From Polyangia bacterium (GTDB lineage: Bacteria > Myxococcota_A > Polyangia > Polyangiales > Sandaracinaceae): a DNA stretch of 64,000 nucleotides. The DNA lies in assembly GCA_030426845.1 (NCBI GenBank), contig JAUHXR010000006.1, forward strand, positions 1 to 64,000. Reading direction: 5' to 3'. The notes under the pieces were generated by a model, which was not told where the DNA came from, ran no database searches, and was given only the letters and a program-made list of their open reading frames with translations. How positions within the stretch are numbered: position 1 is the first letter of the stretch; each line of letters begins with the position of its first letter. A program made the position numbers and the translations under genes. Positions 41,761 through 50,125 of the stretch are shown in pieces.

Positions 41761-42702
41761 ATGCCCAGCGCAAACCAGGTGCACGTCGACAAGGCGCTCA
41801 GCGACTTCGCGAGCCGCTACTCCAACGGCGACTACCACGCCGACAAGCTCTCGCCCCCCGTGCCGGTCGACAACCGGAGCGACAAGTACTTCACGTACTC
41901 GCGCCGCGACGTCACCAAGCGCGTGGACGACCGCCTCAGCGTGCAGGGCCACGCGAACGAGGTCGGCTACACGCAGGGCAACCAGAACTACTCGGTCGAG
42001 GATCGCGGCCTCAACGGCGTGGTGCCGATGGAGGTCGAGCGCAACGCCGATGCCCCGCTCAGCCCCGAGGAAGACGAGACGGACGTCGTGATGGAGGCGC
42101 TCATGCGTGAGCGCGAGATTCGCGTCGCGACGCTCCTCACGACCGCCGCGAACTTCGCGTCGGGGAACTCGACGACCCTCACGAACGCGTGGACCGACCG
42201 GACCAACGGCGTGCCCGTCGACGACTTCAACACGGGGCTCGCCGTTCTGCCCCCGATCGCGAACAGCCGCACGCTCGCCATCATGAGCCGGCCCGTCTGG
42301 AACGCGCTGCGCACCCATCCGCAGCTGACCGGTCTACGCGCCGGCGGCGGCACGGTGGCGGGGCAGGTGTCGCGCGAGGAGGCGGCCAAGGCGCTCGAGG
42401 TCGACGAGATCCTCGTGTCGGACGCGTGGGTCGACTCCGCCAACGAGGGTCAGGCGATCTCGCTCTCGCGGATCTGGGACGCGACCAAGGCGGTCATCGT
42501 CCGCGTGCCGCAGCGGCCGCGCGGCAACCGCATCCACGCGTTCAGCGTCAGCTTCCGGTGCAAGCCGGGGATCACCGTCCGCCGCTGGTTCGATCCGGAC
42601 CGCGGCAAGGGCGGCTCGACCATCATCCGCGTGGAGTTCTCGGACGACGAGGTCATCGTCCAGAACGACGCGGCCTACCTGATGCAGAACGCCGCCGCGT
42701 AG
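41761..42702 (+). CDS. Major capsid protein
   Basis: The 313-residue product follows decoration and scaffold genes, with ATAGGAG upstream. Segments typical of phage coat proteins include TLAIMSRPVWNALRTHPQLT, 'EEAAKALEVDEILVSDAWVD', ISLSRIWDATKAVIVRVP and FSVSFRCKPGITVRRWFDPD. It assembles into the icosahedral shell. It belongs to the HK97-fold group by context and pattern; the exact subfamily is uncertain. Confidence 0.85.
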   Translation: MPSANQVHVDKALSDFASRYSNGDYHADKLSPPVPVDNRSDKYFTYSRRDVTKRVDDRLSVQGHANEVGYTQGNQNYSVEDRGLNGVVPMEVERNADAPLSPEEDETDVVMEALMREREIRVATLLTTAANFASGNSTTLTNAWTDRTNGVPVDDFNTGLAVLPPIANSRTLAIMSRPVWNALRTHPQLTGLRAGGGTVAGQVSREEAAKALEVDEILVSDAWVDSANEGQAISLSRIWDATKAVIVRVPQRPRGNRIHAFSVSFRCKPGITVRRWFDPDRGKGGSTIIRVEFSDDEVIVQNDAAYLMQNAAA

Positions 42703-42740
42703 TCGGCACTCGTCGCGCATCGCCCAGGAAGGGATCGCTC

Positions 42741-43310
42741 ATGAACTGCATCGTCACCAGCCCCATCCACCTGAAGGGGAAGCGGATCGAGCCGGGGGAG
42801 ACGGTTTCCCTCTCGGACCCCGACTTCGAGCGTCTCCACGCGCTCAACTGCGTGGTCTCCACCGAGGAGCACGAGGCCAAGCTCGCGGCCGCGCGGGAGC
42901 AGGCCGAGTTCGACCGCCAGGTCGAGGCCGAGCTCGACGAGGTGCGCGCGCGGGTCAAGGCCCGCATGAGCGCCGAGGCGTCCGAGCCCGCGACGCGGGA
43001 GAAGCTCGAGAGCGAGCTCGGCCGCGTCGCGTCGATGCTCGACGAGCTCGCCGACACCGAGGGCGCCGAGGCGTCCGAGCCCGCGACGCGGGAGAAGCTC
43101 GAGAGCGAGCTCGGCCGCGTCGCGTCGATGCTCGACGAGCTCGCCGACACCGAGGGCGCCGAGGCGCTCAAGGACTTCGCCCGGCGCCACGAGCTGACCG
43201 AGGGCCTCGACCTGCGCCTTGGCGCGGAGAAGCTCGCGGCCGCGCTCGAGGAGTCGATCACCCAGATCGACGCCGACCTGCGCGACCAGCTCGCCGATCT
43301 CGAGGTCTGA
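42741..43310 (+). CDS. Coiled-coil protein with internal duplication
   Basis: The 189-residue product has a small N-terminal domain (NCIVTSPIHLKGKRIEPGET, then VSLSDPDFERLHALNCV), a helical coil, and a perfect repeat of 31 residues (SEPATREKLESELGRVASML with DELADTEGA). Its position between capsid and connector genes suggests a head-associated role, as for small 'gp35'-type Mu-like proteins. The function of the extension is unknown. Confidence 0.6.
   Translation: MNCIVTSPIHLKGKRIEPGETVSLSDPDFERLHALNCVVSTEEHEAKLAAAREQAEFDRQVEAELDEVRARVKARMSAEASEPATREKLESELGRVASMLDELADTEGAEASEPATREKLESELGRVASMLDELADTEGAEALKDFARRHELTEGLDLRLGAEKLAAALEESITQIDADLRDQLADLEV
42972..43157 (+). repeat. Perfect 93-base tandem duplication
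   Basis: Two identical 93-base copies lie head to tail at 42,972-43,064 and 43,065-43,157, followed by a 9-base third start (GCCGAGGCG). The frame is kept, adding 31 residues to a coiled-coil protein. Complete identity indicates a recent event. Confidence 0.95.
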
Positions 43311-43323
43311 GCCGAGCTGAACC

Positions 43324-43788
43324 ATGGCCACCAAGTACGTCGCCGAGGCAACCGTTCGCGGTCGCCTCGGCGGACGTGCGCCCGCCCTGCTCGACCGCAG
43401 CGGCGGCGGGGCGGAGGACCCCGGCCTCCTCACCGACATCATCGACGAGATGGGCGCCATCATCGACGCCCGCCTCGACCAGCGTCTGCAGACGCCCTTC
43501 GCCGCCATCACGGACACGCCGGCGACCCCCGACATCATCTCCCGGATCGCGCTCCACCTCGCGCTCTCCGACGTCTACGCGTACTGGGAGCCGGACGGGC
43601 GAGACGCTACCACGCACTTCGACAAGGCGGACACCTGGCTCAACGAGATCCTCGCAGGGAACCTCGATGTCCCGGGCGCGCCGCGGCAGACCGCCGCGAA
43701 GGCCCGAGGCGGCACGGCCTACGAGGCGAGCACTCCGACCTACGCGGGCGTCGACGAGTACGGCGTCGACCGCACCAACGGGATCTGA
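43324..43788 (+). CDS. Head-tail connector (Mu gp36-like, DUF1320)
   Basis: The 154-residue product shows the DUF1320 pattern: a helical domain with TDIIDEMGAIIDARLDQRLQ, TPDIISRIALHLALSDVYAY and HFDKADTWLNEILAGNLDVP. Members bind the portal on the head side and join it to the tail. It follows the capsid block in the usual order. Confidence 0.8.
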   Translation: MATKYVAEATVRGRLGGRAPALLDRSGGGAEDPGLLTDIIDEMGAIIDARLDQRLQTPFAAITDTPATPDIISRIALHLALSDVYAYWEPDGRDATTHFDKADTWLNEILAGNLDVPGAPRQTAAKARGGTAYEASTPTYAGVDEYGVDRTNGI

Positions 43789-43791
43789 ACC

Positions 43792-44277
43792 ATGGTGACC
43801 GTGCGCATCGAGCATCGCTCGACCCGCGAGGGCGACGCGGACGCGTGGATCGAGGCCATCCGCGGACCGCGCGAGGCGATGGACGCGGTCGCCGAAGTCG
43901 TCGCCAACGACGTCTCGGAACGTTTCAACACCGAGACCTCGCCCTGGGGCGACCCGTGGCCCGCGCTGCGGCCGGCAACCATCGCGATCTACGAGCGACG
44001 ACAGAAGGCGGGCGGGCGTCGGCGCCTCGAGCGCAGCCGGTTCGCGCGCGTCGTCGACGGAGGGCGCCGCGCCGTTATCGGGCTTCGCTCGAAGGTGGCC
44101 CGGTGGTTCCAGTTCGGGAACCCGGCGAACCGGATGTTCGGCCGGCCCGCGCCGCGGCCGCCGCGCGAGGTCCTCCCGGTCCGCGAGGACGGCTCCCACG
44201 ACCTGCCCGGTCCGCTCCGCGCGGAGGTCATGGAGGCCTTCCGGGAGGGGTTCCGCCGCGCGATCCGACGAGGCTGA
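43792..44277 (+). CDS. Phage virion morphogenesis protein (Mu G/gpG-like)
   Basis: The 161-residue product has the tail-completion family pattern: an N-terminal helix, RFNTETSPWGDPWPALRPAT, then basic LERSRFARVVDGGRRAVIGL and RWFQFGNPANRMFGRPAPRP. It is thought to act at the head-tail junction. The motif order and gene position agree. Confidence 0.82.
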   Translation: MVTVRIEHRSTREGDADAWIEAIRGPREAMDAVAEVVANDVSERFNTETSPWGDPWPALRPATIAIYERRQKAGGRRRLERSRFARVVDGGRRAVIGLRSKVARWFQFGNPANRMFGRPAPRPPREVLPVREDGSHDLPGPLRAEVMEAFREGFRRAIRRG

Positions 44278-44283
44278 AGACCG

Positions 44284-44814
44284 ATGGCCACGACGACCGC
44301 CTTCCTCCTTGAGCGGATCTACGAGCTGCTCGTAGACGGCGCCGGCACTGCACGACGGCTTGCCAAGAGCGAGCGGTTCGCGCGTCTTCGAGCGTCCACC
44401 GGGGACCCACGAACGCTCTCGGCTCGGGCCCGTGTTCAGCCCCTCGTCGAGGCGCGAATCACGGAGCTCTCCACGGAGCAGGGGCCGGCGGACGAGCTCC
44501 ACAGCGACCACCACTACCGCTTCGTCGTGGTGGTGCAGCGCTGGTACTTCCTCGGGCACGAGTCCGACCCGGCCTCGGTCGAGAAGACGTTCGTCCGGGT
44601 CGCGGATGACCTGATGCGTACGCGCGCGGTCCTGTGCCACCCGTCCAACCTCCTCCGCACCGTCGAGGACCAGGACACCGGGATCGGCGGGCCAGCGCTC
44701 GTGCTGCTCCGCTCGCGGATGCTGCGCCCTCAGCAGGTCGGCGAGGGAGCCGACCGGCTGCTCGGCTACATGGACGAGTACGAGGCCACGTTCGCGTTCA
44801 GCCCCGACGCGTAG
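44284..44814 (+). CDS. Tail terminator-like protein
   Basis: The 176-residue product lies between the morphogenesis and tail-tube genes, the usual place for a tail terminator. It has ELHSDHHYRFVVVVQRWYFL and VEKTFVRVADDLMRTRAVLC. Length and beta/alpha pattern fit the family, but the assignment rests mainly on position. Confidence 0.6.
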   Translation: MATTTAFLLERIYELLVDGAGTARRLAKSERFARLRASTGDPRTLSARARVQPLVEARITELSTEQGPADELHSDHHYRFVVVVQRWYFLGHESDPASVEKTFVRVADDLMRTRAVLCHPSNLLRTVEDQDTGIGGPALVLLRSRMLRPQQVGEGADRLLGYMDEYEATFAFSPDA

Positions 44815-44848
44815 GCGTCTTCACCCACCCGACCAAGGAGCGCCCCCC

Positions 44849-46108
44849 ATGGCTCGCTACGATCGCCGCCAGGTCCAGCGGATCCGGTTCGCGCTGGAGT
44901 CCGCCTTCGGCGTCGACCAGACCGGAGACGTCGCCAACAACTTCTTCGACCTGCGCCACTTCGGGACGGCCATCGTGCCCGACGCGCTCGTCGAGAAGGA
45001 CATGACCGTCCGACAGCGCTTCTTCCAGGAGCGCGGCGTCGTGCTCGGCCCGAAGCGCGGCAGCATCCAGATCCAGAACTACCTCACGAGCACCAACGAG
45101 GCGCTCGACGCCACCACGACATCGCCGACGAAGACCTCGCAGAGCCGCTTTCTCGAGGCGCTCATGGGTGGCTACGTCGCCGGCGCCGGCGGGTCAACGG
45201 TGGCGGCTTCGCCATCGCCCACGACGACCGGGGCGACCGTTCAGGCCGGGCACGGCGCTCGCTTCAGCGAGGGGCAGCTCGCCCTCGTGGAGGTCGCCGG
45301 CGTCCACTACCCGGTCTACATCACCGACGTCTCGACGGACGCGCTCACGTGGTGGCCGGCGCTGCCGGCTGCGCCGAGCTCCGGCGACGACGTGCTCAAC
45401 GCGCAGTGCTGCTACCTCGACGAGACCGACGAGACGTGGCTCCAGATCCTGGCGGAGACCCAGATCGACCGGGGCAACATCTGGCTGCTCCGCGGCTGCC
45501 AAGGGAACCTCGAGCTGAGCCTCGAGCGCGACGGCCTCATCACGTGGCAGTCGACGCTGCGCGGCGCGCGACGCGATCACGACGACGAGATCGCGACCCC
45601 GCAGGGAGGCAGCGCGCTCGCCGCGGCGACGTACGACGGAACGCGACCCATCTTCGGGTCGGCCGGTGGCTTCCACTTCGGTCCGAGCGCGAGCTCGACG
45701 CGAAACCTGGTACGCGTGAGCGAGTTCAAGGTGAACCCCGGCATCGCCTTCAGCGACGTGCCCGACCACGCGGGGCTCGACGGCATCGGCGAGATGGAGC
45801 GCGACCTGCCGGAGATCACCGTCGAGATGACGGTGCTCATCGACGCGACGGCCGGAGCCTACGAGGCCTACCAGGACGCCTTCGAGGCGGAGACCGAGTA
45901 CGGCCTGCTGTGGTGGGTCGGCTCGAGCGGCGGGAACGTCCCGGCGATCGCGATCCCGACGATGCAGATCCAGGCCGCGCCGGAGCCTGCCGAGGCGGTC
46001 AACGGCTACGAGGCGCTGAAGCTCTCGCTCCTCGTGAAGGAGTCGAACCTGACCGGGGCCGTCGCGAACGCCCTGCAGGTGAGCCCCATCGTGATCGGCT
46101 GCGGCTGA
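44849..46108 (+). CDS. Tail tube (major tail) protein
   Basis: The 419-residue product has a strong ribosome site (CCAAGGAGCGCCCCCC before ATG). It is long for a tail-tube protein and contains a Ser/Thr/Gly-rich insert (AGAGGSTVAASPSPTTTGAT). Pieces such as GRYDRRQ..RFALESAFG, LTSTNEALDATTTSPTKTSQ and VSEFKVNPGIAFSDVPDH fit Mu-like/siphovirus tail tubes. It polymerises around the tape measure. Confidence 0.75.
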   Translation: MARYDRRQVQRIRFALESAFGVDQTGDVANNFFDLRHFGTAIVPDALVEKDMTVRQRFFQERGVVLGPKRGSIQIQNYLTSTNEALDATTTSPTKTSQSRFLEALMGGYVAGAGGSTVAASPSPTTTGATVQAGHGARFSEGQLALVEVAGVHYPVYITDVSTDALTWWPALPAAPSSGDDVLNAQCCYLDETDETWLQILAETQIDRGNIWLLRGCQGNLELSLERDGLITWQSTLRGARRDHDDEIATPQGGSALAAATYDGTRPIFGSAGGFHFGPSASSTRNLVRVSEFKVNPGIAFSDVPDHAGLDGIGEMERDLPEITVEMTVLIDATAGAYEAYQDAFEAETEYGLLWWVGSSGGNVPAIAIPTMQIQAAPEPAEAVNGYEALKLSLLVKESNLTGAVANALQVSPIVIGCG

Positions 46109-46122
46109 AGGCGAGGAGACGG

Positions 46123-46791
46123 ATGCACGACCCGAATGACATCCTGGTCGCGGTCAGCGTCTACGACCCGGCGATCGACTGGGCGAAGACGGACCTCGGC
46201 CGCTACCAGGAGACCCGCGACCTTCGGCTCGTCCACGCGATCCCAGGGATGGCGCTCCGCGAGGTCTCGATCCGCCCACTCCGCTTCCACGAGATGGCGG
46301 CCATCGCTTCGGCCCCGGGCGAGGCCGGCGTGGTGATGGCCTTCCGGCAGGCCGTGACGCAGATCCGGAACGCGCAGGGCGCGGACCGTCACCTCGCACC
46401 GAGCGTCCTTCGACGTCAGGCGGACGGCACGGACGCGCGGACCTGGGAGGATGACGACCTACAGCTCGTGATGGAGCTGTTCGGCTGGAAGTTCCTCCTC
46501 GAGATGGCGGACGTCGCCATCACACGGGCCCGTGAGGGAAAAGCGTGGAGCGGCACCGTGACCTACACGCTGCCGCCCTTGTGCAAGCACGCGTTGACGA
46601 TGCACGCCGGCCGGCTTGCGGAGCTCGGCCGCGAGACCGCTACCCAGGCGCCCACCGGCGCGTCTGCGAGCAGCAGGACGCCCTCGGGCCCGGGCTCGGC
46701 GACGAGCTCCGCCGCGGCTACCGATGCCCCTGCGCCGGCTGGGATCGGGAGCGAGGCTGGGAGCCCTCCGCCGCCGCCGCACAGCAGCTGA
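46123..46791 (+). CDS. Tail assembly chaperone, zero-frame product (gpG-like)
   Basis: The 222-residue product follows the tail-tube gene and precedes the tape measure, as for lambda G. It is helical (RFHEMAAIASAPGEAGVVMA, DDDLQLVMELFGWKFLLEMA) and then low in complexity with a Pro/Ser/Ala tail. Codons of the tail are less regular than those of the overlapping -1 frame, as expected if the latter is also translated. A slippery heptamer in frame lies at 46,536-46,542. Confidence 0.75.
   Translation: MHDPNDILVAVSVYDPAIDWAKTDLGRYQETRDLRLVHAIPGMALREVSIRPLRFHEMAAIASAPGEAGVVMAFRQAVTQIRNAQGADRHLAPSVLRRQADGTDARTWEDDDLQLVMELFGWKFLLEMADVAITRAREGKAWSGTVTYTLPPLCKHALTMHAGRLAELGRETATQAPTGASASSRTPSGPGSATSSAAATDAPAPAGIGSEAGSPPPPPHSS
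46536..46542 (+). other. Candidate -1 frameshift site G_GGA_AAA
   Basis: The heptamer GGGAAAA is positioned exactly as G GGA AAA in the zero frame (codons GAG GGA AAA). This is the X_XXY_YYZ form, almost the same as lambda's G GGA AAG in gene G. A slip here continues into the open -1 frame to 47,093. A second, GC-type candidate G_GGC_CCG is at 46,686-46,692. Confidence 0.6.
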
Positions 46792-47093
46792 GCAACGGCG
46801 AGACGGCGACGGGGTGGACGCCACCGACGTGTCCGTGGTGGGTGCTTCGGGACCCGTTCATTCAGGCGGTGATCATCGCGCATCGCGACTGGACGCGCGG
46901 CGCGCTGGGCGCATCCGACGTCCCCCTCTCGGTCTGGGATGGCGTCCACGTCTTCGAGAGCGCGCTCAACACGGTGCGCGCGCACGACTACGAGGTCGAG
47001 CTCGAGGAGCAGAAGGTGCGCGACGAGGTGGATCGCCTTGGGCGTCGGGGCGGCAAGCCTCGGGCAGGCGTGCCGCGTCGACTCGTGAAGTGA
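46542..47093 (+). CDS. Tail assembly chaperone, -1 frame extension (gpGT-like)
   Basis: The -1 frame is open from before the slippery site to 47,093. It overlaps the zero-frame gene for about 250 bases and then continues alone with clear coding codons (TCPWWVLRDPFIQAVIIAHR, 'HVFESALNTVRAHDYEVELEEQK'). No good ATG with a ribosome site starts this part, so it is expected to be made as a fusion. Such fusions chaperone tail assembly around the tape measure. Confidence 0.6.
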   Translation, partial: SVERHRDLHAAALVQARVDDARRPACGARPRDRYPGAHRRVCEQQDALGPGLGDELRRGYRCPCAGWDRERGWEPSAAAAQQLSNGETATGWTPPTCPWWVLRDPFIQAVIIAHRDWTRGALGASDVPLSVWDGVHVFESALNTVRAHDYEVELEEQKVRDEVDRLGRRGGKPRAGVPRRLVK

Positions 47094-47111
47094 ACCCCTA
47101 CGGAGGCCCGC

Positions 47112-48962
47112 ATGCCCGACGAAGTCTTCGAGATCGGCTTCGAGACGACGGGCGACGCGCAGGCGGCCGCCGCGTTCGAGAAGCTCAAGCTCGAGCAGCG
47201 CGAAATGCAGGGGCAGGCGCGCGCGCTAAATGCGCGATTGCGCGAGCTCGAGAAGACGGGCCAGACGAGCACCCTCGAGTTCCAGGAGCTGTCGCGCGCG
47301 TACATCCAGGCCCGCGAGGCCGCAGGCCAGCTCGGCCGCGAAGCCAACGGGATCGCCGCAGGCCTCCGCGAGCAGGCCACCGCGTCGGAGACGGCCGCTA
47401 CGGGGCTACTGAGCACATCGCGCGCGAGCAAGAACGCGGGCCGCGAACTCGGCCTCACCGTCAACTCGATCGCGGAACTCGGCTTCTCCCTCGGGACCGC
47501 GATCCCGGGGATGCAGACCTACGGGACGCAGCTCGCCATGATGGGCGGCAACGCCGTCCAGTTCGGCGCGTCCCTCGGGCCGGCGGGCGTCGCGCTCGGC
47601 GTGCTCTCGGGCCTGTTGCCGGTGGCGATCAGCGCCTTCGTCGACTTCAGTGAAGCGACCGACGAGGCGAGCGAATCGCAGTCGACGCTCGAGGTCGCGA
47701 CCAAGGACGCCAACGACGCCCTCCGCGCGCAGATCGAACTGCTCGGTCGCCGGGACCGGCTCTCGCGTCTGGGAGGTGACCGAGGCCTCATCACCGGTGA
47801 GGACGCGACTGCCGAACAGGAGACGCTGCAGCGCACCATCGACCGGCAGCGCGCGCAGCTCGATGACGTGCGCACCGAGATGGCTGCGGCACAGAGCGCC
47901 TTCCAGGAGGCGGAGACCGCGCGCGTGCAGAGCGCGAGCGCCGAACGAAACCGCGCAGCCAATGAGGCGCTCGAGCGCGTGCGACGTCTCTCGGCGCAGG
48001 AGTACGCGATCCGGTCGCGCCTCGAGGAGTCGGTCGCGGAGCAGACGCGGGTTGTCCAGCTCGGTCTCTCTGCCGATCGCCAGGACCGGGCGGCACGCGA
48101 GGAGGAAGAGGACGAGCGTCAGGCCGATCGGCGCCGCGGTCATCGCCGCCGGCTGAGTGAGGCCGAGCGGGAGGAGGAGCGAAAGCGTGTCGAGGCGGTG
48201 CGGGCCTCGTCCCAGGCGATCGTCGACCAGATCGCGTCCGAGTACCGGCAGCGTGAGGAGATGGCCCGCGCGCACACGCAGATGCTCCTCGCGGAGCAGC
48301 GGCGCGAGGAGCAGGACCTGGCCGAGCGGATGCGTCGCGTCGACGACGACATCCAGCAGGAACTCCGCCTCGACGACCAGGAGGCCCGGCGCGCGATGCA
48401 GGCAGCCGAAGAGGACATGCAGCGAATGCACCAGCGCCAGCAGGAACTCGGCCAGATCACCGAGGGAATGTGGGGCAGCATTGGCGGCACCGTCACCAAG
48501 GCCGCTGGAGACATGTTCCGCTTCCTGATCAGCGGGGCGGAAGGCGGCTCGGACGCGTTCCTTGCGCTGCTCGACAGCTTCCTCGAGTCGACCGCGGTCG
48601 AGTACTCCATCAAGGCCCTCGCCGAGGGTGCGAACGCGGTGGCCGCAGCGGCCCGCTACGACTACGCGGCCGCCGCCCAACACGGCGTGGCTGCGGGGCT
48701 CGCGGTCGCCGTAGCCGCCGCGACGGGCATCGCCGGTGCGGCGATCCAGGTGCCTCAGCCAGGCCAGGCGACAGCCGGTGGAGGCGCCGGTCGAGGACAG
48801 ATCGGCGCGCCCTCTCCTGGCGCTGGTCCCGGGGCGGGCAACATGACGATCAATCTGTTTGCCCCCAACACCGTGATGACGCAGGCCGAGCAGGGGCAGC
48901 TCATCGGCAACCTTCAGCGGGCGGCGCGTCGTGAGTTCGGCGCCCAGTCGGTCAGGGTCTGA
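47112..48962 (+). CDS. Tape measure protein
   Basis: The 616-residue product has a helical N-terminus (AAFEKLKLEQREMQGQARAL), two hydrophobic regions (GTQLAMMGGNAVQFGASLGP with AGVALGVLSGLLPVAI; and VAAGLAVAVAAATGIAGAAI near the C-terminus) and long charged coiled coils in between. It sets tail length and may form a channel during DNA entry. It is short for the family, so the tail is likely shorter than in lambda. Confidence 0.85.
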   Translation: MPDEVFEIGFETTGDAQAAAAFEKLKLEQREMQGQARALNARLRELEKTGQTSTLEFQELSRAYIQAREAAGQLGREANGIAAGLREQATASETAATGLLSTSRASKNAGRELGLTVNSIAELGFSLGTAIPGMQTYGTQLAMMGGNAVQFGASLGPAGVALGVLSGLLPVAISAFVDFSEATDEASESQSTLEVATKDANDALRAQIELLGRRDRLSRLGGDRGLITGEDATAEQETLQRTIDRQRAQLDDVRTEMAAAQSAFQEAETARVQSASAERNRAANEALERVRRLSAQEYAIRSRLEESVAEQTRVVQLGLSADRQDRAAREEEEDERQADRRRGHRRRLSEAEREEERKRVEAVRASSQAIVDQIASEYRQREEMARAHTQMLLAEQRREEQDLAERMRRVDDDIQQELRLDDQEARRAMQAAEEDMQRMHQRQQELGQITEGMWGSIGGTVTKAAGDMFRFLISGAEGGSDAFLALLDSFLESTAVEYSIKALAEGANAVAAAARYDYAAAAQHGVAAGLAVAVAAATGIAGAAIQVPQPGQATAGGGAGRGQIGAPSPGAGPGAGNMTINLFAPNTVMTQAEQGQLIGNLQRAARREFGAQSVRV

Positions 48963-49786
48963 TGGCCTACCTGATGACGGGCCTGTCGATCGCACGGGTT
49001 GGCGCGCTCGCGGCCGCGATCGACGACGGGCTCGACCCGGGCACGGCGGAGCTCGCGAGCGGCACCTACGCCCACCGCGACCTGTCGGGCGCGGGCGGTG
49101 TGGCTGCGAGCTACACGGACCTCGCGACCGCCGTGCAGCTCGCGATGAGCACGGTGCTGACGACGCTCGGCGCGACGGTCACCTTCTCTCTCTCCACGCT
49201 CCGCTACACGGTCACGTTCGGTGGGAGCGGCGTCATCGACTTCCGAACGGCAACGCTTGGCGACGACCGCGGCAAGCGGATGGCCGCGGCGCTCGGCTTC
49301 AACTACGCCCACGTGAATGCGGTCGGTGGGAGCGCGAGCGACCCGTTCAACTTCTTCCTGTCCGGGGCCGTCAGCTTTGCCAGCAACGTGGCACCCTACT
49401 ACCTCCTCGATCTCTCACGAGACGGGATCAGCGACTACGAGCCGCCGTACGAGAAGGAAGGGCAGACCAAGCGCGTCGAGTCCTCTTTGGGTAACGCGTT
49501 CTCGATCGGACCTCGCACCAGAGTTCAGCACGTGGACTGGACGGTGCGCTTTCAGACTCGGGAGACCGTGTTGTCGCGGTACTCAGCGGATGAGGCGTGG
49601 ACCTACGAGGACCTCGTCAAGCACGCGCGCGCGTGGGAGCCCATCTTGCTTCACACGACCGAGCTCGACCTGGTCTGCCTGAACCGCGAAGGCGACTTCC
49701 ACCGTCGCGCTCGCCAGCCGGAGTGGAGCAACTACCACGGCCGCTGGTCGCTTCCGTTTCGCGGGCAGTACGTGGGGGAGATCTAG
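48962..49786 (+). CDS. Probable distal tail protein
   Basis: The 274-residue product directly follows the tape measure with a one-base overlap. The sequence is beta-rich with LSTLRYTVTFGGSGVIDFRT and VQHVDWTVRFQTRETVLSRY. In siphophages this position encodes the Dit hub protein. Sequence similarity alone would not settle it. Confidence 0.55.
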   Translation: MAYLMTGLSIARVGALAAAIDDGLDPGTAELASGTYAHRDLSGAGGVAASYTDLATAVQLAMSTVLTTLGATVTFSLSTLRYTVTFGGSGVIDFRTATLGDDRGKRMAAALGFNYAHVNAVGGSASDPFNFFLSGAVSFASNVAPYYLLDLSRDGISDYEPPYEKEGQTKRVESSLGNAFSIGPRTRVQHVDWTVRFQTRETVLSRYSADEAWTYEDLVKHARAWEPILLHTTELDLVCLNREGDFHRRARQPEWSNYHGRWSLPFRGQYVGEI

Positions 49787-50097
49787 TCGGAGTGCTCGAC
49801 CCCGTCGCAGGGGACAGTCACACAGGCAGGCGAGCTTCCCTCGGGGCATGCCAGCTCACCCATGCCGCAGCCGATGACTCCGCTCAGCTGAACGGGGCCG
49901 CCCGGCGCACAGCGAACAGCCCAGTTTCCGGTGCACACCGGGATCGTCACCGAGGCCTCCTCGCCGTTCTCGTCGTACTCGACGAAGTCGCGGCTGTCCT
50001 GCTGGCCCTCGCAGAGGGCACCACGGAACTCATCGCATCTGGGCCCGGGCGCGCACCCAACGGCGAGCAGCCCCAACACCAACAAGTACCTGTGCAT
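49783..50097 (-). CDS. Reverse-strand Cys-rich lipoprotein (cargo gene)
   Basis: The 104-residue product starts HRYLLVLGLLAVGC with the lipobox LAVGC, then a small Cys-rich domain (CDEFRGALCEGQQDS, CTGNWAVRCAPGG, GCGMGELACPEGSSP, CVTVPCDG) with eight cysteines after the lipidated one. It is the only reverse-strand gene in the tail block, set exactly between two tail genes, a typical 'moron' layout. An outer-membrane lipoprotein made by the lysogen could block phage receptors. No family was recognised. Confidence 0.7.
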   Translation of the reverse strand: MHRYLLVLGLLAVGCAPGPRCDEFRGALCEGQQDSRDFVEYDENGEEASVTIPVCTGNWAVRCAPGGPVQLSGVIGCGMGELACPEGSSPACVTVPCDGVEHSD

Positions 50098-50125
50098 CGC
50101 TGCACAGTAGCCATTGGGGAGGCCG

